The notes: generated by a model not told the origin, from the sequence alone. Positions 33,440 to 42,390 are shown, numbered from the stretch's first letter. The stretch: 64,000 bases of DNA from UBA3478 sp965662045 (GCA_965662045.1 CBFIGE010000007.1:62001-126000); one strand, 5' to 3'. A program made the numbers and translations.

Positions 33440-34824
33440 TATTTTTTCTTTACGATTTGTGCCATGAGTTCTGCTTCAGATACAAGTTTGTCGTTGACAT
33501 AGGCATTGGCCTTCATATGACAAATTCCGCGACGAATAGGCGTAATTAACTCACATTCAAAAATGAGAGTATCTCCAGGAACAACGGGTTGTTTAAACTT
33601 TACATTGTCCATTTTCATGAAAAAAGTCAAATAATTCTCAGGGTCTGGAACTGTACTCAATACTAAAATCCCCCCGGTTTGAGCCATTGCCTCAACTTGC
33701 AAAACACCAGGCATCACTGGAGCTCCCGGAAAATGACCTACAAAAAAATCTTCATTCATAGTGACAGATTTTGTGCCTACTACTTTTGAAGTCGTCAATT
33801 CGTATATCCTGTCAATGAGAAGAAAAGGAGGTCTATGCGGAAGCATATTCATGATTTGAGTAACATCCATTAAGGGAGGATTATTCCAATCAATTTGTGG
33901 TGCTTTTTTTCGTTTACTGTCTTTGATATGTTTGCTTATTTTCTTTGCAAACTCTGTGTTGACATGGTGTCCAGGTTTTATTGCAATGAGCTTACCTTTT
34001 ATTTTACTTCCAATTAAACTCAAATCGCCTATAACGTCTAATAACTTGTGTCTTGCTGCTTCGTTTGGATAATGTAGATTTAAATTATCCAGAATTCCAT
34101 TGGATTTAACAGCAACCTGTTCTTTGTTGAATGCCGTTTTTAATTTTTCCATGGTTCCATCGGACAACTCCTTATCTACATATATAATCGCGTTATTTAA
34201 ATCACCACCTTTAATTAGTCCGTTTTCTAGTAGCATTTCAATTTCATGTAAAAAGCTAAAGGTTCTTGAATCTGCTATCTCATCTTTGAATTGTGAAATG
34301 TCCGTAATACTCGCGTTCTGTGTTCCGATGATATTGGAACCAAAATCAACCATCACATTGATTTCATAACAGTCATGAGGTAATAATATTAACTCACTAC
34401 CTGTATTTTCGTCTTTGAATTCAATAATTTCAGTAACTTCAAACACCTCTTGTTTTGCATCCTGTTCTACAATTCCAGCTTCTTCTATTGCATTGACAAA
34501 CTGAATAGACGACCCATCCATTATAGGCGGCTCCTCTGAATCTAAACAAATCAAAACATTGTCCAAATCCATGCCTGTTAAAGCTGCTAAAACGTGTTCA
34601 GAAGTATGAATCTCAACATTCCCATCACTTAATATAGTACTTCTTTCAGTTCGGGTAACATATTGAGCCAAAGCCTGTATAATTGGGCTACCTTCAAGAT
34701 CTTCTCTGCAGAATACAAAACCAGTATTGATTTCAGCAGGTTTTAATGTAAGGCTTACTTCTTTTCCTGTATGTAAACCAACTCCTTTTAGTGATGTTTC
34801 TTTAGCAATCGTTTTTTGTTTCAC
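33439..34824 (-). CDS. Fused LpxC deacetylase - FabZ dehydratase
   Basis: 461 residues. LpxC (about 1-305): zinc ligands in EIHTSEHVLAALTG and AARHKLLDVIGDL, catalytic His in KPGHHVNTEFA. FabZ (about 315-461): MLPHRPPFLLIDRI, and GHFPGAPVMPGVLQVEAMAQ with active-site His and Glu. LpxC is the committed step of lipid A synthesis and FabZ makes enoyl-ACP, so the fusion ties the two uses of 3-hydroxyacyl-ACP together. This fusion is well known in Bacteroidota. It overlaps lpxD and lpxA by one base each. Confidence 0.97.
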   Translation of the reverse strand: MKQKTIAKETSLKGVGLHTGKEVSLTLKPAEINTGFVFCREDLEGSPIIQALAQYVTRTERSTILSDGNVEIHTSEHVLAALTGMDLDNVLICLDSEEPPIMDGSSIQFVNAIEEAGIVEQDAKQEVFEVTEIIEFKDENTGSELILLPHDCYEINVMVDFGSNIIGTQNASITDISQFKDEIADSRTFSFLHEIEMLLENGLIKGGDLNNAIIYVDKELSDGTMEKLKTAFNKEQVAVKSNGILDNLNLHYPNEAARHKLLDVIGDLSLIGSKIKGKLIAIKPGHHVNTEFAKKISKHIKDSKRKKAPQIDWNNPPLMDVTQIMNMLPHRPPFLLIDRIYELTTSKVVGTKSVTMNEDFFVGHFPGAPVMPGVLQVEAMAQTGGILVLSTVPDPENYLTFFMKMDNVKFKQPVVPGDTLIFECELITPIRRGICHMKANAYVNDKLVSEAELMAQIVKKK

Positions 34825-35858
34825 TATTGATTTGATTTTAATTCTTTTTCTACTTTTCTCAAACGATTTTCAATTTTTTCCAAGTTCTTGAAATGAACAT
34901 AGGATTTATTATAATTTTTGTAATCAATAGATGGTGTTCCCTGTACCATTGATTTGTCTTTAATATTTCTAGCAACTCCCGATTGAGCTTGTATTTTCAC
35001 CTGATCACCTACAGTAATGTGACCTACAAATCCAACCTGGCCACCTATCATACAATAAGCACCAATTTTGGTAGAACCTGCCACGCCAGTTTGAGCAGCA
35101 ATTACGGTATGCTGATCTATTTCAACATTGTGTGCGATATGAATCTGGTTATCCAACTTTACACCCTCTTTTATTTTAGTACTTCCCAAAGTAGCTCTAT
35201 CAATAGTGCAATTGGCGCCTATTTCGATATTTGATTCTAATACTACATTACCTAAATGAGGAATTTTTTTATACACACCTTCTTTGTCTGGATTAAAACC
35301 AAATCCATCAGAACCTAGTACTGAGTTGGCATGAATAATACAATGATCTCCAATTTGGGTATCCTTGTAAATCTTTACCCCAGGATATATGACGCAGTTT
35401 GCACCTATCTTAACGTTATGCCCTATGTATACTTGCCCATAAATTTGTGTGTTCTCTCCTACCGAGCTTTGTTCTTCTATAATCGAAAAAGCATCTACAA
35501 AAGCACTGTCGTCTATACGCGCTGTTTGATGAACTTCAGCATTGGAATGCACCCCTTTTTTATGGGGTCTTGAGTTTATTTGGTCATGAAGTGAAATTAA
35601 ATGTGCTATTGCATCTTGAGGGTCTTTTACTAGAATAAGTGTGCAACTAAAGTTGTTGTCTTCAACTAATTCTTTAGAGGTAATAACAATACTTGCTTTT
35701 GTAGTTTCTAAGTACCTGCTGTACCTAGGATTTGAAAGAAAGGAAAGTGTTCTAGGTTCGGCGTTTTCAATAGGGCTAATTGAAGTTACTGAACAATTTT
35801 GATCACCGACTACTTCTCCATCGACAAAATTTGCAATTTGATGGGCCGTAAATTTCAT
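34824..35858 (-). CDS. lpxD: UDP-3-O-(3-hydroxyacyl)glucosamine N-acyltransferase
   Basis: About 344 residues from ATG 35858 (MKFTAHQIANFV), which matches the family; the frame is open to 35876. Uridine-binding N-terminal domain (SFLSNPRYSRYLETTKAS), hexapeptide helix, catalytic His in KLDNQIHIAHNVEIDQHTV, and a C-terminal helix (YVHFKNLEKIENRLRKVEKEL). It adds the second acyl chain in lipid A synthesis. It follows the HD hydrolase gene closely on the same strand. Confidence 0.96.
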   Translation of the reverse strand: MKFTAHQIANFVDGEVVGDQNCSVTSISPIENAEPRTLSFLSNPRYSRYLETTKASIVITSKELVEDNNFSCTLILVKDPQDAIAHLISLHDQINSRPHKKGVHSNAEVHQTARIDDSAFVDAFSIIEEQSSVGENTQIYGQVYIGHNVKIGANCVIYPGVKIYKDTQIGDHCIIHANSVLGSDGFGFNPDKEGVYKKIPHLGNVVLESNIEIGANCTIDRATLGSTKIKEGVKLDNQIHIAHNVEIDQHTVIAAQTGVAGSTKIGAYCMIGGQVGFVGHITVGDQVKIQAQSGVARNIKDKSMVQGTPSIDYKNYNKSYVHFKNLEKIENRLRKVEKELKSNQ

Positions 35859-35882
35859 AGATTGCAAATTTAGCAATTTTGA

Positions 35883-37136
35883 TTAAACTATAGATTTGGG
35901 AAAACAGATGTAATAGCGCTGATGTTGGTCCGTAAATCCGCTATTTGAGCTAAATTGACTAAGAGTTAAAAACTCAACTACCTCTCCATTTCTTTTAAGT
36001 ATTGAAATGGGTAGTTTATTCTGCTCATAGGCTGTATTGGTTAAAACCCCCTGATAAACTAAAAATTCAGCGTCTAATGTATTGATTTTAAAAGATTTTG
36101 CTACTTTTTTTAAGATATTTGAATAGTCGTCAGCACTCGGCGCTTCCTCATAAAATTGAATATTTAATAAGTTTCTATGAATTAAACCCTTTGATAAATA
36201 CGCTAGTATTGAATCTGAGTCATATATCCATGATTTTAAAAGAATGATAATATCTGTATCATCTAGCTGTGCAAATTTTGTCAAAAAGTCTTGGTGATTC
36301 ATTTCAATTTTCTGTCTGAGAAATTCTCCAACAACGCAGCCTGTCATGAAGTCCGGTCTTTTCCGAATTAAGAATCGCGCCCTTTTTATTACATTTTTTA
36401 ACATTAATTCAGCAACAACACTGGTTTTATGAAGATAAACTTGCCAATACATAAATCGTCTGGCCATTAAAAATTTCTCAATCGAGTGAATTCCTTTTTC
36501 TTCTATCACGATATGATCATCAAGCACATTCATTGTCGTAATTAATCGTTCCGAATTAATATTTCCTTCGGCGACTCCCGAGAAAAAGCTATCTCTTTTT
36601 AAATAGTCTAGACGATCGATGTCTAGTTGACTGCTAACTAGGGCCGACAAGAATTTTTTCGAATACGTTCCTGTGAAAATAGAAATCGCCATTTCTATTT
36701 CTCCGTTAAAAAGACAATTTAATTCTCTCATAAACTTTAGAGAAAGCGTTTCATGATGAATTTCAGGAATAAGGATTTCTTCAAGTGCATGTGAGAAAGG
36801 ACCATGTCCTATATCATGCAATAAGATGGCTGTTAAAAGTGCATTTTCTTCTTTAGATGTTATTTCTATTCCCTTATATCGAAGAGTAGTAATTGCTTTA
36901 TTCATTAAGTGCATTGCACCTAAAGCGTGATGAAATCTAGTGTGATGTGCACCCGGATAAGATAAATAAGAAAAGCCCATCTGTGAAATCCGTCGCAGAC
37001 GTTGAAAAAAGGGATGTGCTATGAGTTGGAGAATAAAGTCGTTAGGAATCCCTATTGAGCCGTAGACAGGGTCGTTAAATACTTTAAGTTTCCTTTGATG
37101 TGTCAATGTTTTGTTCAAACTTGCTGCAAATATCAT
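35883..37136 (-). CDS. HD-domain phosphohydrolase (dGTPase-like)
   Basis: About 417 residues from ATG 37136; a TTG four codons earlier (37148) is possible. HD-domain metal ligands are visible in GAHHTRFHHALGAMHLM, LLHDIGHGPFSHALEE and SQLDIDRLDYLKRDSFFSG. The start KVFNDPVYGSIGIPND is typical of a widely conserved HD group near lpxD in Bacteroidota. Relatives include SAMHD1-like dNTP triphosphohydrolases; the substrate here is not known. Confidence 0.87.
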   Translation of the reverse strand: MIFAASLNKTLTHQRKLKVFNDPVYGSIGIPNDFILQLIAHPFFQRLRRISQMGFSYLSYPGAHHTRFHHALGAMHLMNKAITTLRYKGIEITSKEENALLTAILLHDIGHGPFSHALEEILIPEIHHETLSLKFMRELNCLFNGEIEMAISIFTGTYSKKFLSALVSSQLDIDRLDYLKRDSFFSGVAEGNINSERLITTMNVLDDHIVIEEKGIHSIEKFLMARRFMYWQVYLHKTSVVAELMLKNVIKRARFLIRKRPDFMTGCVVGEFLRQKIEMNHQDFLTKFAQLDDTDIIILLKSWIYDSDSILAYLSKGLIHRNLLNIQFYEEAPSADDYSNILKKVAKSFKINTLDAEFLVYQGVLTNTAYEQNKLPISILKRNGEVVEFLTLSQFSSNSGFTDQHQRYYICFPKSIV

Positions 37137-37164
37137 AAATAATCTCAAATAGAGTAGCTTATTC

Positions 37165-37172
37165 TATTTTTG
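37165..37172 (+). promoter_or_regulatory. Candidate -7 promoter element for tsaE
   Basis: TATTTTTG matches the Bacteroidota -7 consensus TAnnTTTG and lies ten bases before the GTG start of tsaE. The transcript would be almost leaderless. No matching -33 TTG at the usual spacing was found. Confidence 0.4.
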
Positions 37173-37182
37173 TCAAAAAAAA

Positions 37183-37620
37183 GTGAGGTCGACGCTAATT
37201 TTAACGAAAGAATATAGTCTGGAGGAGATTGAGGATGTGTGCTCCTCCTTACTTCCCTTGTTGCTGGGAAAGAAAGTTTTATTTTATGCACCCATGGGAG
37301 CGGGTAAAACTACCTTAATTAAAGAGTTGCTTAGAAATCTCCATATTGACGGGAATGTCCAAAGTCCAACGTTTTCAATTTTAAACGAGTATTTTTCAAA
37401 TGAAATTCAAGATTTCATTTACCATTTTGATTTGTACCGCATAGAAAAGGAAGAAGAATTAATTCAAATTGGTTTTGAAGATTACCTTGATGAAAATCGT
37501 ACAGTTTTGATTGAATGGGCAGAACGTTTGGAATTTTTTAAACCCCATGAAGCTTTATGTATAGAAATTGAAATTAGTGGTTTAAACTCAAGAGTCATTC
37601 GATTATTAAAGTTGAATTAA
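37183..37620 (+). CDS. tsaE: tRNA threonylcarbamoyladenosine biosynthesis ATPase TsaE
   Basis: 145 residues from a GTG start (37183). Walker A is YAPMGAGKTTLIKELL, followed by VQSPTFSILNEY with the conserved Thr, the FHFDLYRI-like YHFDLYRIEKEEEL motif and VLIEWAERLEFF as Walker B-like segment. TsaE energises TsaBCDE synthesis of t6A37 on ANN-decoding tRNAs. The start codon is non-standard but no ATG lies nearby in frame. Divergent from the HD gene. Confidence 0.93.
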   Translation: MRSTLILTKEYSLEEIEDVCSSLLPLLLGKKVLFYAPMGAGKTTLIKELLRNLHIDGNVQSPTFSILNEYFSNEIQDFIYHFDLYRIEKEEELIQIGFEDYLDENRTVLIEWAERLEFFKPHEALCIEIEISGLNSRVIRLLKLN

Positions 37621-37685
37621 TTATTGTAATCTTTCGATGTAATACACTTTTAATCTTTGTATTACATTATTTGTAAGAAAAATAC

Positions 37686-37693
37686 TATATTTG
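37686..37693 (+). promoter_or_regulatory. Candidate -7 promoter element for the 47-residue peptide
   Basis: TATATTTG matches TAnnTTTG exactly, 40 bases before the ATG at 37733, which leaves room for a normal 5' leader. TTG triplets occur upstream but not at the usual 19-21 base spacing. Confidence 0.5.
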
Positions 37694-37732
37694 AATTGTG
37701 AAAGATTCACTTCACTTCTAAAATTTAGTATT

Positions 37733-37876
37733 ATGAACACTAAAAAAGTAGTTGCGGGTCTTTTTTCTTTTATGATCTTAGCGGCTTCTGCTGTGGGAAC
37801 AGTGGTCACTATCGAAGATTCAAAAGAATTAGACGTGCGTAAAAGTCGCATTATTTTACCACATAAGCGAAAATAA
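37733..37876 (+). CDS. Small exported peptide (47 residues)
   Basis: ATG 37733 is chosen because it opens a signal-like sequence, MNTKKVVAGLFSFMILAASA, preceded by a well-placed promoter box; the frame is open to 37691. After a possible cleavage around residue 20-22, the mature part would be about 25 residues and basic (RKSRIILPHKRK). No family is recognised. An independent promoter and a strong terminator frame it, so it looks like a genuine single-gene unit. It could also be a membrane-anchored micro-protein. Confidence 0.65.
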   Translation: MNTKKVVAGLFSFMILAASAVGTVVTIEDSKELDVRKSRIILPHKRK

Positions 37877-37896
37877 TTGCACTTTATCGGATTTTT

Positions 37897-37927
37897 AAAA
37901 AGGATGGTACTATTACCGTCCTTTTTT
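37897..37927 (+). terminator. Intrinsic terminator after the small peptide gene
   Basis: A 13-bp stem (37897-37909 with 37914-37926, one T-G wobble) around a 4-base loop CTAT, followed by T6 within and after the second arm. Begins 21 bases past the peptide stop codon. Confidence 0.85.
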
Positions 37928-37955
37928 CGTTTACAGAAGTATATAAAAATCGTTT

Positions 37956-38543
37956 ATGCTTCGTAATAATTCTATTCAGGTAAAACACAAATTAATTATT
38001 GAATCATTTATTGTTTTTCTAATTCTGCTTGCTCCTTTCTTGTACAAGTTTCACACGTATTTACCGGATAAACCAGACGAGGTCCTTACTGTATTTGGAT
38101 TTATAATAGATAGTCATGGTTTTTATGATGTTGAAACATATGTGTGGTTTCTGTTGAGTAAGTTTATTCCGTTTTACCTTATTATGATTTGGTTTTTGAC
38201 ATGTAAGCATTGGTGGTATCATATTTTACTCATCCCTTTAACTATGTATGCCTTCCAATTATTCGAACTTTATTATTCAGCTGATGAATTTGTTGATACC
38301 AAAAATTTACTTTGGCTATTACCAATTTGTATGGTCATAATTCCACTTGTATATTTTATTAGAATACGTTTGTATGACCGATTTGTGCACGGAATTGATT
38401 TAGGAGTAATTGAACAAGAATTAGATCTTATGAAAGAGAAAGAAGCACTAGAAAAGGAACGCGAAATTCTGAATATTCGGAAAGAACGTTTTCTAAAATC
38501 TCGTTCAAAGAATGAACGTATTTTGTTTGAAAAAAATGACTAA
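37956..38543 (+). CDS. Membrane protein with C-terminal coiled coil, unknown function
   Basis: 195 residues. Four hydrophobic helices (LIIESFIVFLILLAPFLY, FIPFYLIMIWFL, WWYHILLIPLTMYAFQL, LLWLLPICMVIIPLVYFI) are followed by a charged helix from about residue 150 (IEQELDLMKEKEALEKEREIL) likely to form a coiled coil in the cytoplasm. I recall similar proteins next to alanine dehydrogenase or tsaE in flavobacteria, but no function is known. Its stop is 25 bases before the dehydrogenase start. Confidence 0.7.
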   Translation: MLRNNSIQVKHKLIIESFIVFLILLAPFLYKFHTYLPDKPDEVLTVFGFIIDSHGFYDVETYVWFLLSKFIPFYLIMIWFLTCKHWWYHILLIPLTMYAFQLFELYYSADEFVDTKNLLWLLPICMVIIPLVYFIRIRLYDRFVHGIDLGVIEQELDLMKEKEALEKEREILNIRKERFLKSRSKNERILFEKND

Positions 38544-38567
38544 TTTCGATAGTATAATCGTTAAGTA

Positions 38568-39773
38568 TTGTCCGGAGAATCATTAGATCCAATTTTATTT
38601 CAAGACAAAGGTGTTCTCACCCAGGAAGAACGTCTCGCCGTCCTTCAATCCTCCACAAAACTCCATATTGGTATACCGAGGGAACTCTTTTCTGAGGAAA
38701 ACAGAATTGCGCTCACACCTTCTGGCGTAAAGTCCTTAGTTGAAAATGGCCATTCTGTTGTAATGGAAAAGGATGCGGGTTTAAATTCACATTTTACAAA
38801 TAAAATGTATGAAGATGCGGGGGCTCAAATAAGCAGTAATTCAGACGAGGTTCTGTCTCATTCGATCATTCTAAAAATTTCTCCTCCTTCGGAAAAAGAG
38901 CTTCGGAAAATTAAACCAAATTCAACTATTTTTTCAGCATTACAAATCAACACACTTTCAGCTGAATCTCTTGAAATTATCCAAAAAAAGAAAATTGTAG
39001 CTTGTGCATATGACTTTCTCAAGGATTATGAAAATAAATATCCAATTCTTGAGGTATTGGAAGAAATTTCGGGTTTAGCATCTGTATTTTTAGCCGCTCA
39101 ATTTTTATCAAGTGACAATTGTGGAAAAGGAATATTATTTGGAAATATCTACGGTATACCCTCTACTAAAATGTGTATTATCGGCACAAATCAAGCAGCA
39201 CTTACAGCCGCTAAACACGCTTTGAATTTAGGAGTTTCAGTTTCTATTTTTGACAAAGTAGTTTCTGGTTTGCGCACAATAAGCACCCAATTGTCTTCAC
39301 AAATCCAAACAGGAATATACAATAGTGAGATGTTTAAATCCTCTATTAAATCAAGTGATGTTATTGTTGCGGCATCGAATGCACAAAATTTAAAGGACAT
39401 TATTATTTCTGAGGATTTAATCAAACAGATGAAACCAGGGTCAGTCGTAATTGACCTTACATTAGATAGAGGTGGTTGTGTCGAAACAATAGAGCTACAA
39501 CCTAAAACTAATCCCTATGTTAAACACGATGTCATACATTATGGCATGTATAATTTGCCATCAAATTACGCTCAAACCGCCTCTTTTGGAATAAATAATG
39601 TTCTTGTTCCTCTTTTGATGCAAATTGGTGTAGATGGTCATATCGAACATGCACTTCGATTAAATCATGGTTTACGTGATAGTGTTTTTTCTTATAAAGG
39701 ATTGGTTACAAATGAACGCGTTGCTCGTTGGTTTAAAAAAAGGTATAATGATATTAGATTATTGATGTATTAA
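38568..39773 (+). CDS. Alanine dehydrogenase homologue with an altered nucleotide-binding motif
   Basis: 401 residues from a TTG start at 38568; an in-frame stop lies two codons upstream, so this or a later start must be used. The whole length aligns in memory with Bacteroidota alanine dehydrogenases: IGIPRELFSEENRIALTP, ILKISPPSEKEL, IFSALQI, SVVIDLTLDRGGCVET, VKHDVIHYGMYNLPS. The Rossmann loop, normally GAGTVGE, reads IIGTNQAALTAA here, so two of the three conserved glycines are missing. It may bind NAD poorly or have another role. Its stop abuts the next ORF, indicating co-transcription. Confidence 0.82.
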   Translation: MSGESLDPILFQDKGVLTQEERLAVLQSSTKLHIGIPRELFSEENRIALTPSGVKSLVENGHSVVMEKDAGLNSHFTNKMYEDAGAQISSNSDEVLSHSIILKISPPSEKELRKIKPNSTIFSALQINTLSAESLEIIQKKKIVACAYDFLKDYENKYPILEVLEEISGLASVFLAAQFLSSDNCGKGILFGNIYGIPSTKMCIIGTNQAALTAAKHALNLGVSVSIFDKVVSGLRTISTQLSSQIQTGIYNSEMFKSSIKSSDVIVAASNAQNLKDIIISEDLIKQMKPGSVVIDLTLDRGGCVETIELQPKTNPYVKHDVIHYGMYNLPSNYAQTASFGINNVLVPLLMQIGVDGHIEHALRLNHGLRDSVFSYKGLVTNERVARWFKKRYNDIRLLMY

Positions 39774-40097
39774 ATGAAAAAAGTCTTTTTAAAACGTTTG
39801 CTTTATTTTTCAATTGGTCTTTTTTTTGGCCTGTTATTTTTAAATTTTATCATTGATCAAAAAACTGATGGAAAAGGGATAGATTACTGTTATTTTCCCA
39901 ATTGTCGAGTTTTAAAAGATTTAAGAAAAAACAGCGATTTTGCACCATTTATAAAAGATAGTGTTCTCGTTGAAGGAAAGGTACTATTTAATGAGAGCAA
40001 AACGAGATTAACGCCTTGCCAACTCTATATAGTGGAGTACGCTTATGAAGAATATCGCTTTGAACGTTGTGATAGTATTGTAAAATACTTAAAATAA
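39774..40097 (+). CDS. Small membrane-anchored protein, DUF4258-like
   Basis: 107 residues. One N-terminal membrane helix (LYFSIGLFFGLLFLNFII) and a soluble domain with DYCYFPNCRVLKDLRK, which I recall from flavobacterial proteins annotated DUF4258 that follow alanine dehydrogenase genes. Function unknown. ATG follows the dehydrogenase stop directly. The end overlaps the convergent proline dehydrogenase gene by nine bases. Confidence 0.65.
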   Translation: MKKVFLKRLLYFSIGLFFGLLFLNFIIDQKTDGKGIDYCYFPNCRVLKDLRKNSDFAPFIKDSVLVEGKVLFNESKTRLTPCQLYIVEYAYEEYRFERCDSIVKYLK

Positions 40098-41255
40098 CTT
40101 TCTTCGTGCTCTCTCTTTTTTAATTAGCTCAAGTTCTCTGTTAGTTTGCCCAGAAACTGAGGTGTTTTCTTCAGCACGTCTTATGAGATAAGGCATAACA
40201 TCTTTAACAGGTCCATAAGGAATGTATTTGCTTACATTATAACCATTTTTAGCCAAGTTGAAAGAAATGTGATCACTCATGCCGTATAATTGGCCGAACC
40301 AAATGTGTTTGTGGTCTGAAGGGATATTGTATTCTTCCATGTACTTTAAAACCAATAAGGTACTGTGTTCGTTGTGTGAACCAACAAAAATAGATGCCTT
40401 TTCTATATGATTTAAAATTAATTGAGCACCCCTGTCAAAATTGAGGTCTGTTTCTTTTTTATCCCGACAGATTGGTGAAGTATATCCTTTTTCACTTGCT
40501 CTTTTTCTTTCTTTTTCCATGTAAGCTCCTCGAACAAGCTTAATTCCTGGTAAAAAACTATATTGATCGGCTAAATCGAAGAGTTTTTCTAAATCTTTCA
40601 TTTTATCCCACCGATACATTTGATAAGTGTTGTAAACTATGGGTTGTTCAGTATTATAAGTTTTCATCATTTCTAGGCAAAGATTATCAGCTGCTTGTTG
40701 CAACCAACTTTCTTCTGCATCTACCAACAACTTAATATTTAATTCTCTTGCCTTTAAACATAAGGTGTGATAGCGATCAATAATGCGATTATAAGCCTTT
40801 TTTTCAGACTCGTTTAAATCTATTTCTTGACTCACTTTGTAAAATAAATCCGAAGACCCTAATGCTGTAGGCTTGAAAACCGCAAATGGAATTTTCTCTC
40901 TTGATTTAATAAATGAAAGGATTTCTAAATTCTTTTGTACGGTCAAATCAAATTGATTTTCTTCAACCTTACCTTCTACGGAATAATCTAAAATTGATTG
41001 TACACCGTAAGAACCTAATTCCTTTATAATTTGTAGACAATCTTCTTCATTCACCCCTCCGCAAAAATGATCAAAGACTGTTGCTCTAATTAGTCCTTCA
41101 ACAGGTAATTGCGCATTGAGCGCAAAATTTGTTGCCGCTGTTCCTATTTTAACCAAAGGTTCATTACTAATCAACTTAAATAAAAAATAGGCGCGATCAA
41201 GAGCAGCATCATTTTTCATTTGAAAGGCAATTGCCGTGTTATCAAAATTTACCAT
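40089..41255 (-). CDS. Proline dehydrogenase
   Basis: 388 residues, single-domain PRODH. FAD and substrate-binding motifs of the TIM barrel: FAVFKPTALGSSDLFYKV, LLVDAEESWLQQAADNL, YNTYQMYRWD, FLPGIKLVRGAYMEKERKRA, VGSHNEHST and the final NVSKYIPYGPVKDVMPYLIRRAEEN with the conserved Tyr and two Arg. It oxidises proline to pyrroline-5-carboxylate at the inner membrane. The partner P5C dehydrogenase is not in the window. It is divergent from aroB with a palindrome between. Confidence 0.94.
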   Translation of the reverse strand: MVNFDNTAIAFQMKNDAALDRAYFLFKLISNEPLVKIGTAATNFALNAQLPVEGLIRATVFDHFCGGVNEEDCLQIIKELGSYGVQSILDYSVEGKVEENQFDLTVQKNLEILSFIKSREKIPFAVFKPTALGSSDLFYKVSQEIDLNESEKKAYNRIIDRYHTLCLKARELNIKLLVDAEESWLQQAADNLCLEMMKTYNTEQPIVYNTYQMYRWDKMKDLEKLFDLADQYSFLPGIKLVRGAYMEKERKRASEKGYTSPICRDKKETDLNFDRGAQLILNHIEKASIFVGSHNEHSTLLVLKYMEEYNIPSDHKHIWFGQLYGMSDHISFNLAKNGYNVSKYIPYGPVKDVMPYLIRRAEENTSVSGQTNRELELIKKERARRKLF

Positions 41256-41297
41256 TCTTTTTGCCTTAATTTGTATTACAAAAATAAATCTTGCTGA

Positions 41298-41311
41298 TTG
41301 ATTTCAATCAA
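41298..41311. promoter_or_regulatory. Palindrome between proline dehydrogenase and aroB
   Basis: TTGATT and AATCAA form a perfect 6-2-6 inverted repeat in the 76-bp divergent region, a position suited to control either gene. An Lrp/AsnC regulator is encoded 1.1 kb away; no link is shown. AT-rich palindromes arise by chance fairly often. Confidence 0.35.
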
Positions 41312-41331
41312 ATAAGATCATGTAATTTATT

Positions 41332-42390
41332 ATGAATCATATCTCTTCATCATCCTATGATGTTTATTTTGAGCATCAAGCACAAGTAGAATTGAAAAAA
41401 TTGACTTCAAGCAATTATTATTCAACTTATTTTGTTTTAGTTGATGAGAATACAAAACGGTGCTGTTTAGAGTATTTTGAGGCTCTTATATCGACTTCTT
41501 TATCGTATATCTGTATTGAAATTTCTTCAGGAGAAGAACATAAAAATATAGATAGTTGTAAGCAGGTATGGAATGTTTTAACAGAAAATAATGCAGATAG
41601 AAAATCGTTATTGATTAATTTGGGAGGTGGGGTGCTGACAGATTTAGGTGGGTTTTGTGCCGCAACCTATAAAAGAGGTATTGACTTTGTAAATATCCCT
41701 ACTACCTTACTCTCTATGGTCGATGCAGCCGTAGGTGGAAAAACTGGTATAGATTTCCTAGGATTAAAAAATCATATAGGTGTTTTTTGTAACGCTAGAA
41801 TGACTTTGGTCATGTCAATGTTTTTGGAAACTTTAGATCAACGTCAAATTAATAATGGAATGGCTGAAATGATAAAACATGGCCTAATCTACGATGAGCA
41901 ACATTTTAACGAGGTAGTTAATGATTTAAGTGCTTTTCGAAAACTGATTGCTCAATCTGTTTACATCAAACATCTTGTTGTTACTGAGGATCCAAAAGAA
42001 AGTGGCTTGCGTAAGATTTTGAACTTTGGACATACTTTAGGTCACGCTATAGAAACCTATATGATGGATGAGCAAAATAAAGAAACTCTTTTTCACGGTG
42101 AGGCCATAGGTATAGGAATGATTCTTGAGGCTTATATATCTTTTAAGTTAAATAAACTCTTAGAAAGTGACTTGAAATTAATTACTCAAAGTCTAGTTCC
42201 ACTCTATGACAAGGTGATTTTCAATGCTCAAGACATTCAGAAGATTCTTAAATTAAGTCTTCATGACAAAAAAAACAGAAAAGGTAAAGTTATGTTTGTT
42301 TTGTTAGAAGGTATTGGTAAGGCTAACTATGATATTGAAGTAGAAAATCATCTCATATTAGAGGCCTTTGATTATTATCAAATGATTTGA
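41332..42390 (+). CDS. aroB: 3-dehydroquinate synthase
   Basis: 352 residues. NAD-binding region NLGGGVLTDLGGFCAATYKRG, FVNIPTTLLSMVDAAVGGKTGID, the metal ligands in GMAEMIKHGLI (Glu), LNFGHTLGHAIE (His, His) and FHGEAIGIGM (His), and KKNRKGKVMFVLLEGIG. It forms the first ring of the shikimate pathway from DAHP. Gene order PRODH-aroB is one I have seen in other Flavobacteriales. Confidence 0.96.
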   Translation: MNHISSSSYDVYFEHQAQVELKKLTSSNYYSTYFVLVDENTKRCCLEYFEALISTSLSYICIEISSGEEHKNIDSCKQVWNVLTENNADRKSLLINLGGGVLTDLGGFCAATYKRGIDFVNIPTTLLSMVDAAVGGKTGIDFLGLKNHIGVFCNARMTLVMSMFLETLDQRQINNGMAEMIKHGLIYDEQHFNEVVNDLSAFRKLIAQSVYIKHLVVTEDPKESGLRKILNFGHTLGHAIETYMMDEQNKETLFHGEAIGIGMILEAYISFKLNKLLESDLKLITQSLVPLYDKVIFNAQDIQKILKLSLHDKKNRKGKVMFVLLEGIGKANYDIEVENHLILEAFDYYQMI

